A stretch of 64,000 nucleotides of DNA from Hyperoodon ampullatus (lineage: Eukaryota > Chordata > Mammalia > Artiodactyla > Ziphiidae). The notes under the pieces were generated by a model. The model ran no database searches. It saw only the letters and a program-made list of their open reading frames with translations, and had not been told where the DNA came from. The stretch covers positions 205,159,654 to 205,223,653 of the forward strand of contig OX457056.1 in assembly GCA_949752795.1 (NCBI GenBank). The letters are read 5' to 3'. This document shows positions 1-11,039 of this stretch, in pieces; the first letter of the stretch is position 1, and each line of letters opens with the position of its first letter. Both the position numbers and the translations under genes were made by a program.

Positions 1-612
1 GGCAGACTCTGGGAGGGTTCAAGCCAAGGAATATTTCCCAGAACTTCTGCTGCCAGTGTCCTTGGCCCCATGGTGAGCCACAGCCACCCCCTGCCTCTGC
101 AGGAGACCCTCCAACTCTAGCAGGTACTTCTGGCTCCGTCTCCTATGGGGTCACTGCTCCTTCCCCCTGGGTCCTGATGCACATGCTACTTTGTTTATGC
201 CCTCCAAGAGTGGAGTCTCTTGTTTACCCCAGTCCTGTCAAAATCCTGCAATCAAATCCCACTAGCCTTCAAAGTCTGATTCTCTGGGAATTCCTCTGCC
301 TATTGCCAGACTCCCAGGTTGGGAAGCCTGATGTGGGGCTCAGAACCTTCATTGTAGTGGGTATAATTGTTCTCTGTGGTATAATTGTTCTCCAGTTTAT
401 GAGTCACCCACCCAGCAGTTATGGGATTTGGTTTTACTGTGATTGTGCCCCTCCTACCGTCTCACTGTGGCTTCTCATTTGTCTTTGGATGTGGGATATC
501 TTTTCTGGTGAGTTCCAGTGTCTTCCTGTCGATGATTGTTCAGCAGTTAGTTGTGATTCCTGTGCTTTCACAAGAGGGAGTGAGTTCACGTCCTTCTACT
601 CGGCCATCTTCT
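1..612 (-). mobile_element. L1 5' UTR, antisense, truncated by the window edge
   Basis: Read on the minus strand it begins near 605-612 with the AAGATGGCCGAGTAGAAGG start typical of mammalian L1 5' UTRs and continues leftward through GC-rich leader sequence out of the window. The two overlapping plus-strand open frames here (177-641 and 421-711) are chance readings of this leader. The rest of the L1 would lie to the left. An intact 5' end suggests a long, possibly full-length copy. Confidence 0.75.
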
Positions 613-1490
613 CAAGTTACCTTACTTTTGGAACTGCCTGAACTCTCTCTTACATTTTCAGAGATGTTAAGAACATGTTTCCTGAAACAGACATCTTGGC
701 TCCTCCATTAGAAGCTCTAATATTTGGGGCCAGTTTTCTAAGCCTCAGTTTCTTCATCAGCCTAATGATGATAATCATGCTGTTGTCTACCTTATAGAGT
801 TGCTGTGGAGATGTGTCAGGTAATTAACCATGCCTGCGGTGGAGTGGGGGGATCTTCTGCAGCCCTTTCACAGGTTCAGGTCAGTTAATATCTGTAACTG
901 ATTCAGACAGTACATGGTAATGCCACGCTCAGCTGGGTTCAACTTCACTTTGCATCTCTACAAAGCACCTAAAATGCGGAGTAAATTAATTTTCAGCATG
1001 TTAGATGCTGTCTCAAGGTAATTCTCCATGATACTTCTCAGCAGGGAGGCTCTGAAATGCCATTCCTCTTTTAATTAATACTTTGTACTGTGCTGCACTC
1101 ATCAGCAGATGGATTTATCCTTGCACAGTTGGACTTGACAGAGGTCAACCGTCGTCTCTCTGCATGTGTCCTTGTATGCTCCCAACAAGCTGGCTTCTTT
1201 CCTTTCCTTCTTTCCCAGCCATCCTCATCCCATCCTACCTCCTAGTCTAGCCAGATCCTTAGCTCATTGGCTGAAAGTTATTATGATATCAGGCTGGAGT
1301 TTTGAGACTTCGAAGAACTCCATTTTCTGTTTAGATTTCATTTCTGACCAGAGTCATCAAGCCATCACAGTATCAAAGATGCCACATTTACTCCTTCCAG
1401 ACAATGGAGGACATGGGAATTGGGCCCTTCCCAACCTTTTCTCTGCTTCTTACATTCATTCCTGGGTTCAGTTCCATTTAAAAATGTCTT
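613..1490. other. Intronic sequence with one MIR fragment
   Basis: 735-825 resembles a plus-strand MIR core and 3' part (CCTCAGTTTCTTCATC, then TTGCTGTGGAGATGTG). The rest shows no gene or repeat that I recognise. Confidence 0.5.
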
Positions 1491-1630
1491 GATTTTGTTC
1501 ATATGGTGTATCATATTGATTCATTTGCATATATTGAAGAATCCTTGCATTCCTGGGATAAACTCCACCTGATCATGGTGTATGATCCTTTCAATTTGCA
1601 GTTCAATTCCGTCTGCTAGTATTTTGTTGA

Positions 1631-1635
<5 letters not shown>

Positions 1636-1662
<27 letters not shown>

Positions 1663-1855
1663 GTGGTACACGGGCCCCTCACTGTTGTGGCCTCTCCCGT
1701 TGCGGTGCACAGGCTCCGGATGAGCAGGCTCAGCAGCCATGAGCTCATGGGCCCAGCCACTCCGCAGCATGTGGGATCTTCCCGGATCAGGGCACGAACC
1801 CGCGTCCCCTGCATCGGCAGGCGGACTCTCAACCACTGCGCCACCAGGGAAGCCC
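1636..1855 (-). mobile_element. CHR-type SINE #1 (cetacean tRNA-derived)
   Basis: Antisense copy: T-run (the A-tail) at 1634-1662, body, and the 5' head (GCGCCACCAGGGAAGCC) at 1855. Flanked by the duplication TGTTGAGGATTTTT, at 1625 and 1856, which is L1 sequence. It therefore inserted into the inverted L1 segment after that L1 landed. Open frames across it are SINE sequence, not genes. Confidence 0.93.
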
Positions 1856-1907
1856 TGTTGAGGATTTTTGAATCTATGTTCATCAGTGATATTCACCTGT
1901 AGTTTTC

Positions 1908-2060
1908 TTACTTTGTGACATCTTTGTCTGGTTTTGGTATCAGGGTGATGGTGGCCTTGTAGAATGAGTTTGGTAGTGTTCCTCCCTCTACTATATTTTG
2001 GAAGAGTCTAAGAAGGATAGATGTTAGCTCTTCTGTAAATGTTTGGTAGAATTCACATGG
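1908..2060 (-). pseudogene. L1 ORF2 reverse-transcriptase fragment, inverted segment
   Basis: Minus-strand frame with L1 ORF2 residues [19 protein letters not shown] followed by [18 protein letters not shown], the region just N-terminal to the RT palm. The same reverse-strand ORF2 continues beyond the SINE at 1491-1635 ([20 protein letters not shown]), with a stop after GFFNICK. Inactive. Confidence 0.85.
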
Positions 2061-2061
2061 A

Positions 2062-4095
2062 ATCTCAATAGATGCAGAAAAAGCTTTCGACAAAGTTCAA
2101 CACCCATCTATGATAAAACCTCTCCAGAAAGTAGGCATAGAGGGAACCTACCTCAACATAATAAAGGCCATATATGACAGACCCACAGCCAGCATCGTTC
2201 TCAATGGTGAAAAACTGAAACCATTTCCTCTAAGATCAGGAATGAGACAAGTTTGCCCACTTTCACCACTATTATTCAACATAGTTTTGGAAGTTTTACC
2301 CATGGCAATGAGAGAAGAAAAAGAAATAAAATGAATCCAAATTGGAAAAGAAGAAGTAAATCTGTCACTGTTTACAGATTACATGATACTATACTTGGAG
2401 AATCCTAAAAATGCCACCAGAAAACTACTAGAGCTAATCAATGAATTTGGTAAAGTAGCAGGATACAAAATTAATACACAGAAATCTCTTCCATTCCTAA
2501 ACACTAAGGACGAAAAATCTGAAAGAGAAATTAAGGAAACGCTCCCATTTACCATAGCAACAAAAAGAATAAAATACCTCAGAATAAACCTACCTAAGGA
2601 GACAAATGACCTCTATGCAGAAAACTATAAGACACTGATGAAAGAAATTAAAGATGATACAAACAGGTGGAGAGATGCAGCATGTTCTTGGATTGGAAGC
2701 ATCAACATTGTGAAAATGACTATGCTACACAAAGCAATCTATAGATTCAGTGCAATCCCTATCAAACTACCAATCACATTTTTCACAGAACTAGAACAAA
2801 ACATTTTACAATTTGTATGGAAACACAAAAGACACCAATTAGCCAAAGCAATCTTGAGAAAGAAAAATGGAGCTGGAGGAATCAGGCTCCCTGACTTCGG
2901 ACTATACTACAAAGCTATAGTAATCAAGACAGTATGGTACTGGCACAAAAACAGAAACATAGAAAAATGGAAGAGGATAGAAAGCCCCAAGGTAAACCCA
3001 TGCACATATGGTCACCTTATCTTTGATAAAGGAGGCAAGAATATACAATGGAGAAAAGATAGCCTCTTCAATAAGTGGTGCTGGGAAAACAGGACAGCTA
3101 CATGTAAAAGAATGAAATTAAAACACTTCCTAACACCATACACAGAAATAAACTCAAAATGGATTAAAGACATAAATGTAAGGCCAGACACTATCAAACT
3201 CTTAGAGGAAAACATTGGGAGAACACTCTATGACATAAATCACAGCAAGATCCTTTTTGACCCACCTCCTAGAGTAATGGAAATAAAAATAAAAATAAAC
3301 AAATGGGACCTAATGAAACTTAAAAGCTTTTGCACAACAAAGGAAATCATAAACAAGAATAAAAGACAACCCTCAGAATGGGAGAAAATATTTGCAAATG
3401 AAGCAACTGACAAATGATTAATCTCCAAAATATACAAGCAGTTCATACAGCTCAATATTAAAAAAACAAACAATGCAATCCAAAAATGGGCAGAAGACCT
3501 AAATAGACATTTCTCCAAAGAAGATATACAGATTGCTTACAAACACATGAAAGAATGCTCAACATTATTAATCATTAGAGAAATGCAAATCAAAACCACA
3601 GTGAGGTTTCACCTCACACCAGTCAGAATGGCCATCATCAAAAAATCTACAAACAGTAAATGCTGGAGAGGGTGTGGAGAAAAGGGAACCCTCTTGCACT
3701 GTTGGTGGGAATGTAAATTGATACAGCCACTATGGAGAACAGTATGGAGTTTCCTTAAAAAACTAAGAATAGAACTACCATACCACCCAGCAATCCCACT
3801 ACTAGGCATATACCCTGAGAAAACCATAATTCAAAAAGAGTCATGTATCACAATGTTCATTGCAGCTGTATTTACAATAGCCAGGAGATGGAAGCAACCT
3901 AAGTGTCTATCGGCAGATGAATGGATAAAGAAGATGTTGCACATATATACAATGGAATATTACTCAGCCATGAAAAGAAATGAAATTGAGTTATTTGTAG
4001 TGAGGTGGATAGACCTAGAGTCTGTCATACAGAGTGAAGTAAGTCAGAAAGAGAAAAACAAATACTGTATGCTAACACATATATATGGAATCTAA
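2062..4095 (+). pseudogene. L1 ORF2 C-terminal two-thirds, two stops
   Basis: ORF2 encodes the endonuclease and reverse transcriptase that copies L1 RNA into the genome. From 2062 to 4095 one frame runs without any frameshift for 677 codons plus the natural stop. It is broken by two in-frame TGA codons, at 2332 (where related copies have Trp) and at 3415 (where related copies have Gly). The catalytic FADD motif reads FTDY at 2371-2382, losing an aspartate, so the protein would be dead even without the stops. Other signatures survive: [14 protein letters not shown], the C-terminal cysteine motif [18 protein letters not shown] (CX3CX7HX4C) and [14 protein letters not shown] near the end. Absence of indels over 2 kb suggests a fairly young copy. 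Fragment of ORF2 only; endonuclease domain absent. Confidence 0.92.
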
Positions 4096-4466
4096 AAAAA
4101 AAAAAAAAAAAGTGGTCATGAAGAACCTAGGGGCAGGACGGGAATAAAGATGCAGACCTACTAGAGAATGGACTTGAGGACACAGGGAGGGGCAAGGGCA
4201 ATCTGGGACAAAGTGAGAGAGTGGCATGGACATATATACACTACCAAATGTAAAATAGATAGCTAGTGGGAAGCAGCCGCATAGCACAGGGAGATCAGTT
4301 CGGTGCTTTGTGACCACCTAGGGGGGTGGGATAGGGAGGGTGGGAGGGAGACGAAAGAGGGAGGGGATATGGGGATATATGTATACGTATAGCTGATTCA
4401 CTTTGTTATAGGGCAGAAACTAACACAACATTGTAAAGCAATTATACTCCAATAAAGATGTTAACA
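4096..4466 (+). mobile_element. L1 3' UTR
   Basis: Begins with an internal A17 run after the ORF2 stop, then the G-rich 3' UTR of cetartiodactyl L1 (GGACTTGAGGACACAGGGAG; GTGGGAGGGAGACGAAAGAG), ending at AATAAAGATG. The same 3' UTR recurs at 42930-43272 (plus) and 57511-57840 (minus). Confidence 0.85.
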
Positions 4467-4475
4467 AAAATACAT

Positions 4476-4672
4476 AACTAAGAAGAACCTGCTGTGTAGC
4501 ACTGGGAACTCTACTCAATTGTCTGTAATGACCTATATGGGAAAAGAACCTAAAAAAAGAGTGGATATATGTATATGTATAACTGATTCACTTTGCTGTA
4601 CACCTGAAACTAACACAACACTGTAAATCAACTATTCTTCAATAAAAATTTTTTAAAAAGAAAATTAAAATT
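4476..4672 (+). mobile_element. Second, divergent L1 3' end
   Basis: Immediately after the first 3' UTR comes a different L1 3' end: GAACCTGCTGTGTAGCACTG, then TTCACTTTGCTGTACACCTG, ending TCTTCAATAAAAATTTTTTA and an A-rich tail. It is probably an older L1 subfamily into which the younger copy inserted, or tandem 3' ends. Confidence 0.75.
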
Positions 4673-5130
4673 AAAAATAAAATTTAGACTTTGCTAGATC
4701 TTAAAAAAAAGAAAAGGAGTTAATGTGACAACACTATCTTGACTTAATTGTTTCTATGACTATTTCCTTGACTAGTTGTGGAGGGCAGACCACTGTATTA
4801 TTAAGCTTTTTGTATCCCTCACTCTTCTTACTATTCTCAATGGTGCCTTGTTCGTTGACTTTAGTAGGTGTTTGATGAACATTTGTTGAATTAAAATGAA
4901 TTCCCACTCCCCCCCAAAAAAATTCTTGAAAATATAACTGGGATCAACAGTATGAACATTTATTACTATCATCATCATCTTTGTCTTTCATGTTTTTAAC
5001 AGACCTCTTTCATAGAAGAGGAAACTGAGGTTGGGAGTGATTAAGTAAGCAGCCCAAGTTCACACAATTCCTAAGTGGCAGCACCAGAATCCAACCTAGG
5101 CTTTCTCCAAAGCTGAGATTTTGTCTACAA
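4673..5130. repeat. L2 3' end and antisense MIR
   Basis: 4770-4895 resembles an L2 3' end (GTTTGATGAACATTTGTTGAA). 5005-5130 resembles antisense MIR (GAGGAAACTGAGGTTGGGAG, CAGCCCAAGTTCACAC). Old and diverged. Confidence 0.55.
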
Positions 5131-6180
5131 TTTTATACCACCTCTCTGTTTCAGATGGGTATCTCCTTCAAGACTATTTTCGGATTCAGCATGAAGGAGA
5201 TTTCTGGATCAAATAGACCTGAATCAGAAATACCTGACATTTTCACAGAAAGGGAGAAATCCCAGGACCTTTGTCTAAGAGCCGCTTCCCAGCCTGTGAT
5301 CAAGGAGCTTCACGTTATCTCTTTCAATGGAACCACTGTCGCAGCCATTTGGAGAACCCTACATGGGAGCGAGGCAGCCCATATTTTCTCCACAAACCAC
5401 AAGACCCTCCCTTGATAGTTAAACAGGATGATCTTGGCAAAGCTGACAAGATGTTTCCATGTTTGTTAAACAAGAACTTTTTGTTTAGTTCAGGAGCATC
5501 TGTTGAATAAACAAGATATCTGATGTGCCATTTGCTCATTGGAAATTAACAAACCCTTTAAAAATGGCAATTTGTCAGGAGTTATATGAGGCAGAATTCA
5601 TTCTCAGCAAGTGCACAAATTGCGACTTCCTTCTGGGGCTTTCTGGAATCCCCCAGAGCTAGTTGTGCAGAAAATGTTCAGTTTAGTTCTGCCATAATTA
5701 AGGAGAATATGCAGACGTGATGGGGGAAGCGAGGCAAGTGTCCTGTTAAGGAAATGAAGGGTCCTGGAGGATGCATCCTCCAGAACAATTGGTATGAGCT
5801 AGTCCCCTTGTGTTTCCATTCAGAGAATGTATGTCCCCCGGATGGGAGGCATTTTTTTCTTCTTCCATGCTGTTTCCAGGAATCATTTGGTAAAATTGTC
5901 ATCAGCCAGCATTGTTCCTATATGTGGCTTCCTGTGGGGAGGGAATGGAGGAGAGGAGGTTTTAACTTATTACAGGAATAAAGGAGATAGGGAAAATAAT
6001 AAAAGAAGTGAAAAGGCTGTCACTTCTCTTAGGGATGCAGCAGCTACTAGCACACTGGCTAAAATGAAGTCTGAGTATAGTCCTGTATTTCCTGTGAAAT
6101 ACGAGTGCTTCATAGTGTTGGTCCATTTTGACTTCATCCTTGAATGAGTACAGTGTGCTGGTACCAGGTGGCCCAAGAAG
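5131..6180. other. Unique intronic sequence
   Basis: No repeat recognised. Small open frames at 5155-5415 and 5827-6147 have no family signature, splice context or start context that I can defend. Parts such as 5520-5640 have balanced composition and could be conserved non-coding sequence. Confidence 0.4.
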
Positions 6181-6189
6181 AATGGAGAA

Positions 6190-6350
6190 TGAATGATAGC
6201 TAGCATTTATCAAGTGCAGGTGCCACGCTAAGCTCATTACTGGCATTATTTAGTTATATGCCCACAAACCTCTATTGTTGCTCCCATTTACAGATGAGGA
6301 AGCCAAGGCTTTGAAAGAGGTAGAAATGGGATTTAGACTCACACAGCCTG
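6190..6350 (-). repeat. MIR SINE, antisense
   Basis: ATTTATCAAGTGCAGGTGCC, AAGCTCATTACTGGC and TTTACAGATGAGGAAGCC are in the order of a reversed MIR core. Confidence 0.65.
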
Positions 6351-7285
6351 AGAACCCATTGACTTGATCATGATATCACAGTGTCTCAGATAGTCTTTGA
6401 AGATGCAAGGTCCCTGGGATGCTCAATACGAAGACTGAGAAGGGCAGGCTCCGAGCTCAGGAGCCCTACACGGGGCTGAAGGATAAGTGTATCCAGCAAG
6501 ATCTTCCTGAGATTCCTGGGAAGTGCTAGCTGGCTTGAGTTTGATATGCTTTTCTTGCTGGGTTGCAATTCAAATTCTTTATTTAGAGGGGGTTTGCGGA
6601 TGGGAGGGGCAATTGAGCCAGGCGAGTTCTCAGGCTTTATGTAAGTGAGTCCCTGTGGGCTCTAGTTAGAAGCTAAGGAATTAGCTGACTCTGGGCCCAG
6701 AGCAACTTGCTGCCTCATCTCCTCACATTAGCCCTCTTAGCAATGGATCTGGTAAACTTTCTGAATCAGAGAAATTAAAGATGAAAAAGGGCCTATTAAG
6801 TGGTGTTGCTCTAGCCCTGGACCAGGCGGAATGGCTCCCAGGAGAGGATTTCAGAGCATCTGGTTCAGTTTAATTGTAATCGTCCCAGAGGGCATGACGT
6901 CTTGCTCTTCCCCTGGGCAGCCCTTCTCTGGGCCGGCAGGTGCAGGTGTGAGCAACGTCTTGGAAGATGCTGCTGCCCTGTGCCAGGGCTGTGCATCCTC
7001 ATCTTGCTCTCAGTTTTCCAGGGCCTGGGAGTCTTCACATTTTGCCTCTGGAATGTGCTCAGGTTTAGGAGGAATCCTCTTCTGGGGGTAGATGAAACAG
7101 CTCTACCTGTAGATAAAATCTGGTGATTGTTCATGTTTCTCCTCTTAGCCAGGAGATGTGCCTCCAGCAGTGTCTATACAGGTAAAAGAGGGGTGTGGGG
7201 ACTCAGGACAGTAGTGGGGGTCAAAGACTGATGATCCATGGGGAAGACCAGAAACACTAATAGGGCGTATGTTGAGTATTCCTAA
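6351..7285. other. Unique intronic sequence
   Basis: No gene or repeat recognised. Short overlapping open frames near 6831-7134 occur on both strands and have no family signature. Confidence 0.4.
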
Positions 7286-7289
7286 GCCT

Positions 7290-7480
7290 AGGAGTGTCCT
7301 ACTGCTACCTACTTTAATTCTCACAGTGCTTAGAAGTAAGTATTGTTTTATTCCCTTCTCAGAGAAGGAGATTCTGAGGCTCAGAGAGGTCAGATGAGTG
7401 TCAAGGTCACTTAGCTTGGTGGTGGGGCTGGGATCAGAGAGACCAAGGTCCCTCTGACTGCAAAGTGGCCTTTCGTCACT
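7290..7480 (-). repeat. MIR SINE, antisense
   Basis: Ordered MIR fragments: TAATTCTCACAGTGCTTAGA, GAGGCTCAGAGAGGTCAGAT, CAAGGTCACTTAGCTTGGTG and GGGCTGGGATCAGAGAGACC. Confidence 0.7.
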
Positions 7481-8300
7481 GCCTCCTAGTGAAATGTACT
7501 GAACAAGATAGAAGTCAGGGAGAGGAAGAGGCAGGAAGGGACCAGTGCTGACTGTGAATTGAAATGGCCGATTCTCAGATCAACCAGGTTTAGTTTCCTA
7601 AACTGGGAAGCTTGGGTATGTGGCATGAGCTCTCATGCCAGGTCTCAGGTGCAGAGACCTTGGGATGTTTGCAAATCTGTGAGCGCTTAGGCCATGCTTC
7701 CTTCCAGGCCTAGGAAAGGGGGTATTTCATTCATGTATCCTCTGCTTAGAGAATGAGGCTACTGGGCAGGTGTTCAGTGATTGGTCTATGCATAGTCAGG
7801 GTAACTGGTTAACATTCAGTGACTCTGCTGCCCCTCCCAATATAGCCTTGCTTGTTACTGAAGGAGATCTTTTCATTCATTCATTTGCTTACTTTTCCTT
7901 GGCTGCTATTGGCTGAGGGCCTGGGCCTAGACATGAGCTGCTGGTGGTTGATTTTGAGCCCAGAATATTATCCAGGAAGGGCAGACCTAAGTGGAGGACT
8001 GTCTTGGGTCCTGGCGCAGGTGTAGGGTGAGAAGCATGAGGCCACTGAATGTAGGAAACAGAGAGAGAAGTGCAGAAAGGGGAGCTGGGATCGGGGATGG
8101 GCGTGGGGGTGATCATCAGGGAAAAATTACCTGTGCCACAGCTTGTCCCCAAGTTGTCCCTAAAAGGTTTGTGACCATACCCTTTTATTTTCCTCTCCTC
8201 CATGCCTTGTGTTTTTAGGGTTAGTTTGATCTGTGCAGTGTCACTCTATGGGACGAATGAAGTAAAGAGAAGCTCTGTCAAGGTTAAGTTATGGAATTGT
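7481..8300. other. Unique intronic sequence
   Basis: No recognisable gene or repeat; a CATTCATTCATTCATTTG run lies near 7873. Confidence 0.4.
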
Positions 8301-8304
8301 TTCA

Positions 8305-8680
8305 ATCTTCTCTCTTCTCCTTTGCCACCTGAGGAGCCTTGGGCAAGCCACTTAAATTCTCAGGACCACCATTTCTGCATTTTCAATTTGTGGGCAATAC
8401 TTCATAGGTTTCTTCTTAGGATGAAAAGACCTAAAGAAATAAGGCGCCTGGCACATTGTAGCTGATGAACATGCGCTGGTCATTCTCTTGCCTCCCTCCC
8501 TGTTTCTCCAGGGGAGAAAGAAGCCCTCCATGGTGCATCACAGAATGTGCTCCAGGGCTGAGTCCAACTGACCTGGGTTTGAATCCAAGAGCCGCCATTT
8601 ATTAGCTGTGAAGTCTTAGACAAGCCACGTCCCTAGCTCCTCTGAGCCTGTAGTCCCTGGCTAGTGAAATGCAGACAAAA
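8305..8680 (+). repeat. Two MIR SINE copies in sense orientation
   Basis: 8310-8465: GGGCAAGCCACTTAAATTCT through GGCGCCTGGCACATTGTAGC. 8545-8680: GACCTGGGTTTGAATCCAAG through AGACAAGCCACG and CTCTGAGCCTGTAG. Both follow the MIR consensus order. Confidence 0.7.
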
Positions 8681-8689
8681 ATTAGGAGT

Positions 8690-8860
8690 TTTGATCATTG
8701 GTTCAACGACATGATTAAGTGCCAGCTTTGTGCTAGGAAGTGGATTCACCATGGTGGGCAAAGCAGGCAAGACCCCCTCCCTTCAAGAAACTTACAGTCT
8801 AGAGGAGAGGCAGGCATTATTCAGATAACCACACCAATTATTATGAGGCTTAAATAGGAT
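8690..8860 (+). repeat. Diverged L2/MIR-class fragment
   Basis: GTGCCAGCTTTGTGCTAGGA followed by CTTCAAGAAACTTACAGTCT is the pattern of old L2-type fragments. Family assignment is uncertain. Confidence 0.4.
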
Positions 8861-9555
8861 CACACACACAATGCATTATATCCCAGGGGCCAAAAGATAG
8901 CACACACATACTAGCTCTTGGTACATTATCATCGGGGATGCTGTGGTTACCTTCTTCTTTATGAGGGTCCCACGTGATTGCAGCCTATTTCCTCACGTGT
9001 ATAAATGAGGAATCCATAAAGCAGATACCCATGGACCCATTTATACACATGAACGCATAAAGCAGATACCCTCTTTTCTAACTTCTCCTTTCAACCCCAG
9101 TTAGGTCTGGGACAGCTGTAAGATTTTCCTATGAAGTGGGCTGTCTTTGTAGACTCTGGGCAGGTATGTCCACGCTATTATAGTGTACCAGAATGTGTGC
9201 CCCTAACAGTCCTGAGGCAAAGACTAAGAAATTCTGTTTTTATTCTCTTCGGAGCTAAGATACAATTAAAAATGTTACCACAGTAATTGGCAACATCCAT
9301 TAACTTGATGAGAATTGCCGGGCAGCACGCCCCCTTCTGCACATTTTTGGTCTATAAGTATACCTGGTTCCTTTCTCTTTCTTCTCTAGAATGTCTACAA
9401 AACATCCTCCCAAGCTGTCTCCCTAATGCCCTTTGTCTTCTTAAATTAACTCTCTGAATTTCTCCAGCACTTCCAGTCGGTACCACATAATCTTGCATCT
9501 GATTACGCACGGCCTCGCGGCTGATGTGCAGGGCGGCCGGGAAAGCCCACAGCAC
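8861..9555. other. Unique intronic sequence with a short internal duplication
   Basis: CATAAAGCAGATACCC occurs at 9015 and again at 9056, each next to a TTTATACAC or GTATAAATG stretch, so about 40 bp is locally repeated. Nothing else recognised. Confidence 0.4.
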
Positions 9556-9745
9556 TGAGAGCTCTGGGCTTGGAGTCAGCAGAACCTGGGGGGAGCACCA
9601 GCTCCACTTGGTGACCTTCAGCGACTTTGGCTTGGAGTTTGGTCATCTGTAGAATGGGAACAATGATGTCTTCCTCCCAGGACTAAGGCAGTGAGATTAG
9701 AGGCTGATGAGGGGAAGGAGCTCTGTAAACCGGTGAGTGTGGAGC
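9556..9745 (+). repeat. MIR SINE, sense
   Basis: GGGCTTGGAGTCAGCAGAAC, CTTGGTGACCTTCAGCGAC, GTCATCTGTAGAATGGGAAC and GAAGGAGCTCTGTAAAC follow MIR order over almost its full length. Confidence 0.7.
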
Positions 9746-10440
9746 CCTCCAGCTCGTTGGTCCCCAGCAGTGATTTTGTCTGCCTGCTCTCTGCTTGATC
9801 TTCTGGTCCCCATGGAGGTGCAGGGCAGGCAGGTTCTGGCGGCATGAGGATGTTCAGAAAAGCCCTCTCCAGCTGAGTGTGGGCCCTGCTGGTGGTGAGT
9901 GACACCTCAGGGACCTCCCCAGTAGGAGGTCCCTCTGCCTTCGGATGCACTTAGTTGATTAGAAAGGTGCCCCGCTCCGCCTCAGAGAAGCGGGCAGAGC
10001 AGGATGGAGCAGAAAGGGCCCCGACCATCAGGGGCGTAAGAGCTGCCAGTGCAAAGAGGCAGCTCACGTGTCTCCACCTTTGTAGCTGTGGGGTCACCCA
10101 GTGCCAGAGAGCAGTGGCAGAGAGGATCCCGGTGCTTCCACCTCACAGCCCTGGCAACCCCTGCAAACTGCAGAGAGAGGAACTGTGCCCAGAGACCTCA
10201 AGTGACATATTCAAAGCCACAGTGCTGGTCAGTGAACAGACTGTGACCAGAATTGAAGTCTTCGCCCCAGCCCAGGGCTCTTTCTCCTACACTCCAATGC
10301 AAATTTTCCTTAGACACTTTCTACACAGTCGGTAGGTATTCAAATGAGTGTACGTGTGTGTGCACCTCTGTGCACGTGTCTGCCTGTGCAAGCTCCGTAA
10401 GATGCCTGGAACCCAGTGGGCACGTTCTCTAAGTGTGTGC
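9746..10440. other. Unique intronic sequence
   Basis: No gene recognised. The 126-codon open frame at 9955-10335 has no family signature. GAGAGAGGAACTGTGCCCAG with AGTGACATATTCAAAGCCAC near 10170-10220 may be a MIR remnant. Confidence 0.4.
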
Positions 10441-10449
10441 ACGTGCCAA

Positions 10450-10620
10450 TTCATGTCATCCTCATCAAGACGAAATGGGGAAGTTTCGGCTGTTATAAGA
10501 GAATGCGAGTTTTAGAGAGGCTAAGTAACTTGCCCAAGGTCACACAGCTAATAGGTGTAAAGCCAGAATTAGAATCTAGGACTGAACTTTGGTTCCTCTC
10601 TTAACCACTGGACATAGGAG
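10450..10620 (-). repeat. MIR SINE, antisense
   Basis: AAGTAACTTGCCCAAGGTCA then CACAGCTAATAGGTG, AGCCAGAATTAGAATCTAGG and CTCTTAACCACTGGACATA form a good reversed MIR core. Confidence 0.75.
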
Positions 10621-10674
10621 AGACAAGTTCTTGTCCTAATAACACATTACAAGTTAAAAATAATACCCAGTGTT

Positions 10675-10890
10675 GGGCTTCCCTGGTGGTGCAGTGGTTG
10701 AGAGTCCGCCTGCCGATGCAGGGGACACGGGTTCATGCCCTGGTCCGGGAGGATCCCACATGCCGTGGAGCAGCTGGGCCCGTGAGCCATGGCCGCTGAG
10801 CCTGCACGTCCAGAGCCTGTGCTCCGCAACGGGAGAGGCCACAACAGTGAGAGGCCCGCGTACCGCAAAAAAAAAATAATAATAATAATA
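10675..10890 (+). mobile_element. CHR-type SINE #2
   Basis: Sense copy from GGGCTTCCCTGGTGGTGCAG to GTACCGC plus an A-tail extended into (TAA)n. Flanked by TAATACCCAGTGT on the left and TAATATCCAGTGT on the right, an imperfect target-site duplication. The tRNA-derived head holds pol III A and B box remnants. Confidence 0.93.
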
Positions 10891-11039
10891 ATATCCAGTG
10901 TGATCAGTGCAACCCCAAAAAGCATGAACTGTGTCATCCTGAGCTCCAACTTGGGAAATGTGGGGCACTGAGACTTTTCTTCCTTCCTAATTGCTTTTCT
11001 TTAACTGGTCTCTATACCTTTATTAACTTATTTCTCTCT

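Larger units (their letters stand above)
1491..4466 (+). mobile_element. L1 LINE, 5'-truncated with inverted 5' segment
   Basis: The 3' part (2062-4466) is sense L1 ORF2 plus 3' UTR. The left part (1491-2060) is L1 ORF2 from just upstream in the element but in reverse orientation; on the minus strand it reads [12 protein letters not shown] and [19 protein letters not shown]. The inverted part ends at an MNKI motif and the sense part starts at [15 protein letters not shown], so only about ten codons are missing between them. This is the structure left by twin priming during target-primed reverse transcription. A CHR SINE (1636-1855) later inserted into the inverted part. The 3' UTR ends with CAATAAAGATGTTAAC. 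I found no clear target-site duplication for the whole element. Confidence 0.9.

Noticed and set aside
177..711. 154- and 96-codon plus-strand frames at the window start
   Set aside because: They overlap each other and lie antisense to an L1 5' UTR; no domain or start context.
9955..10335. 126-codon plus-strand frame with cysteines
   Set aside because: No known domain, no splice or promoter context, adjacent to MIR fragments.
10670..10879. Repeated 'conserved protein' words such as [18 protein letters not shown] in open frames at many places
   Set aside because: They are translations of the CHR SINE body in different frames and strands, found at every SINE copy.
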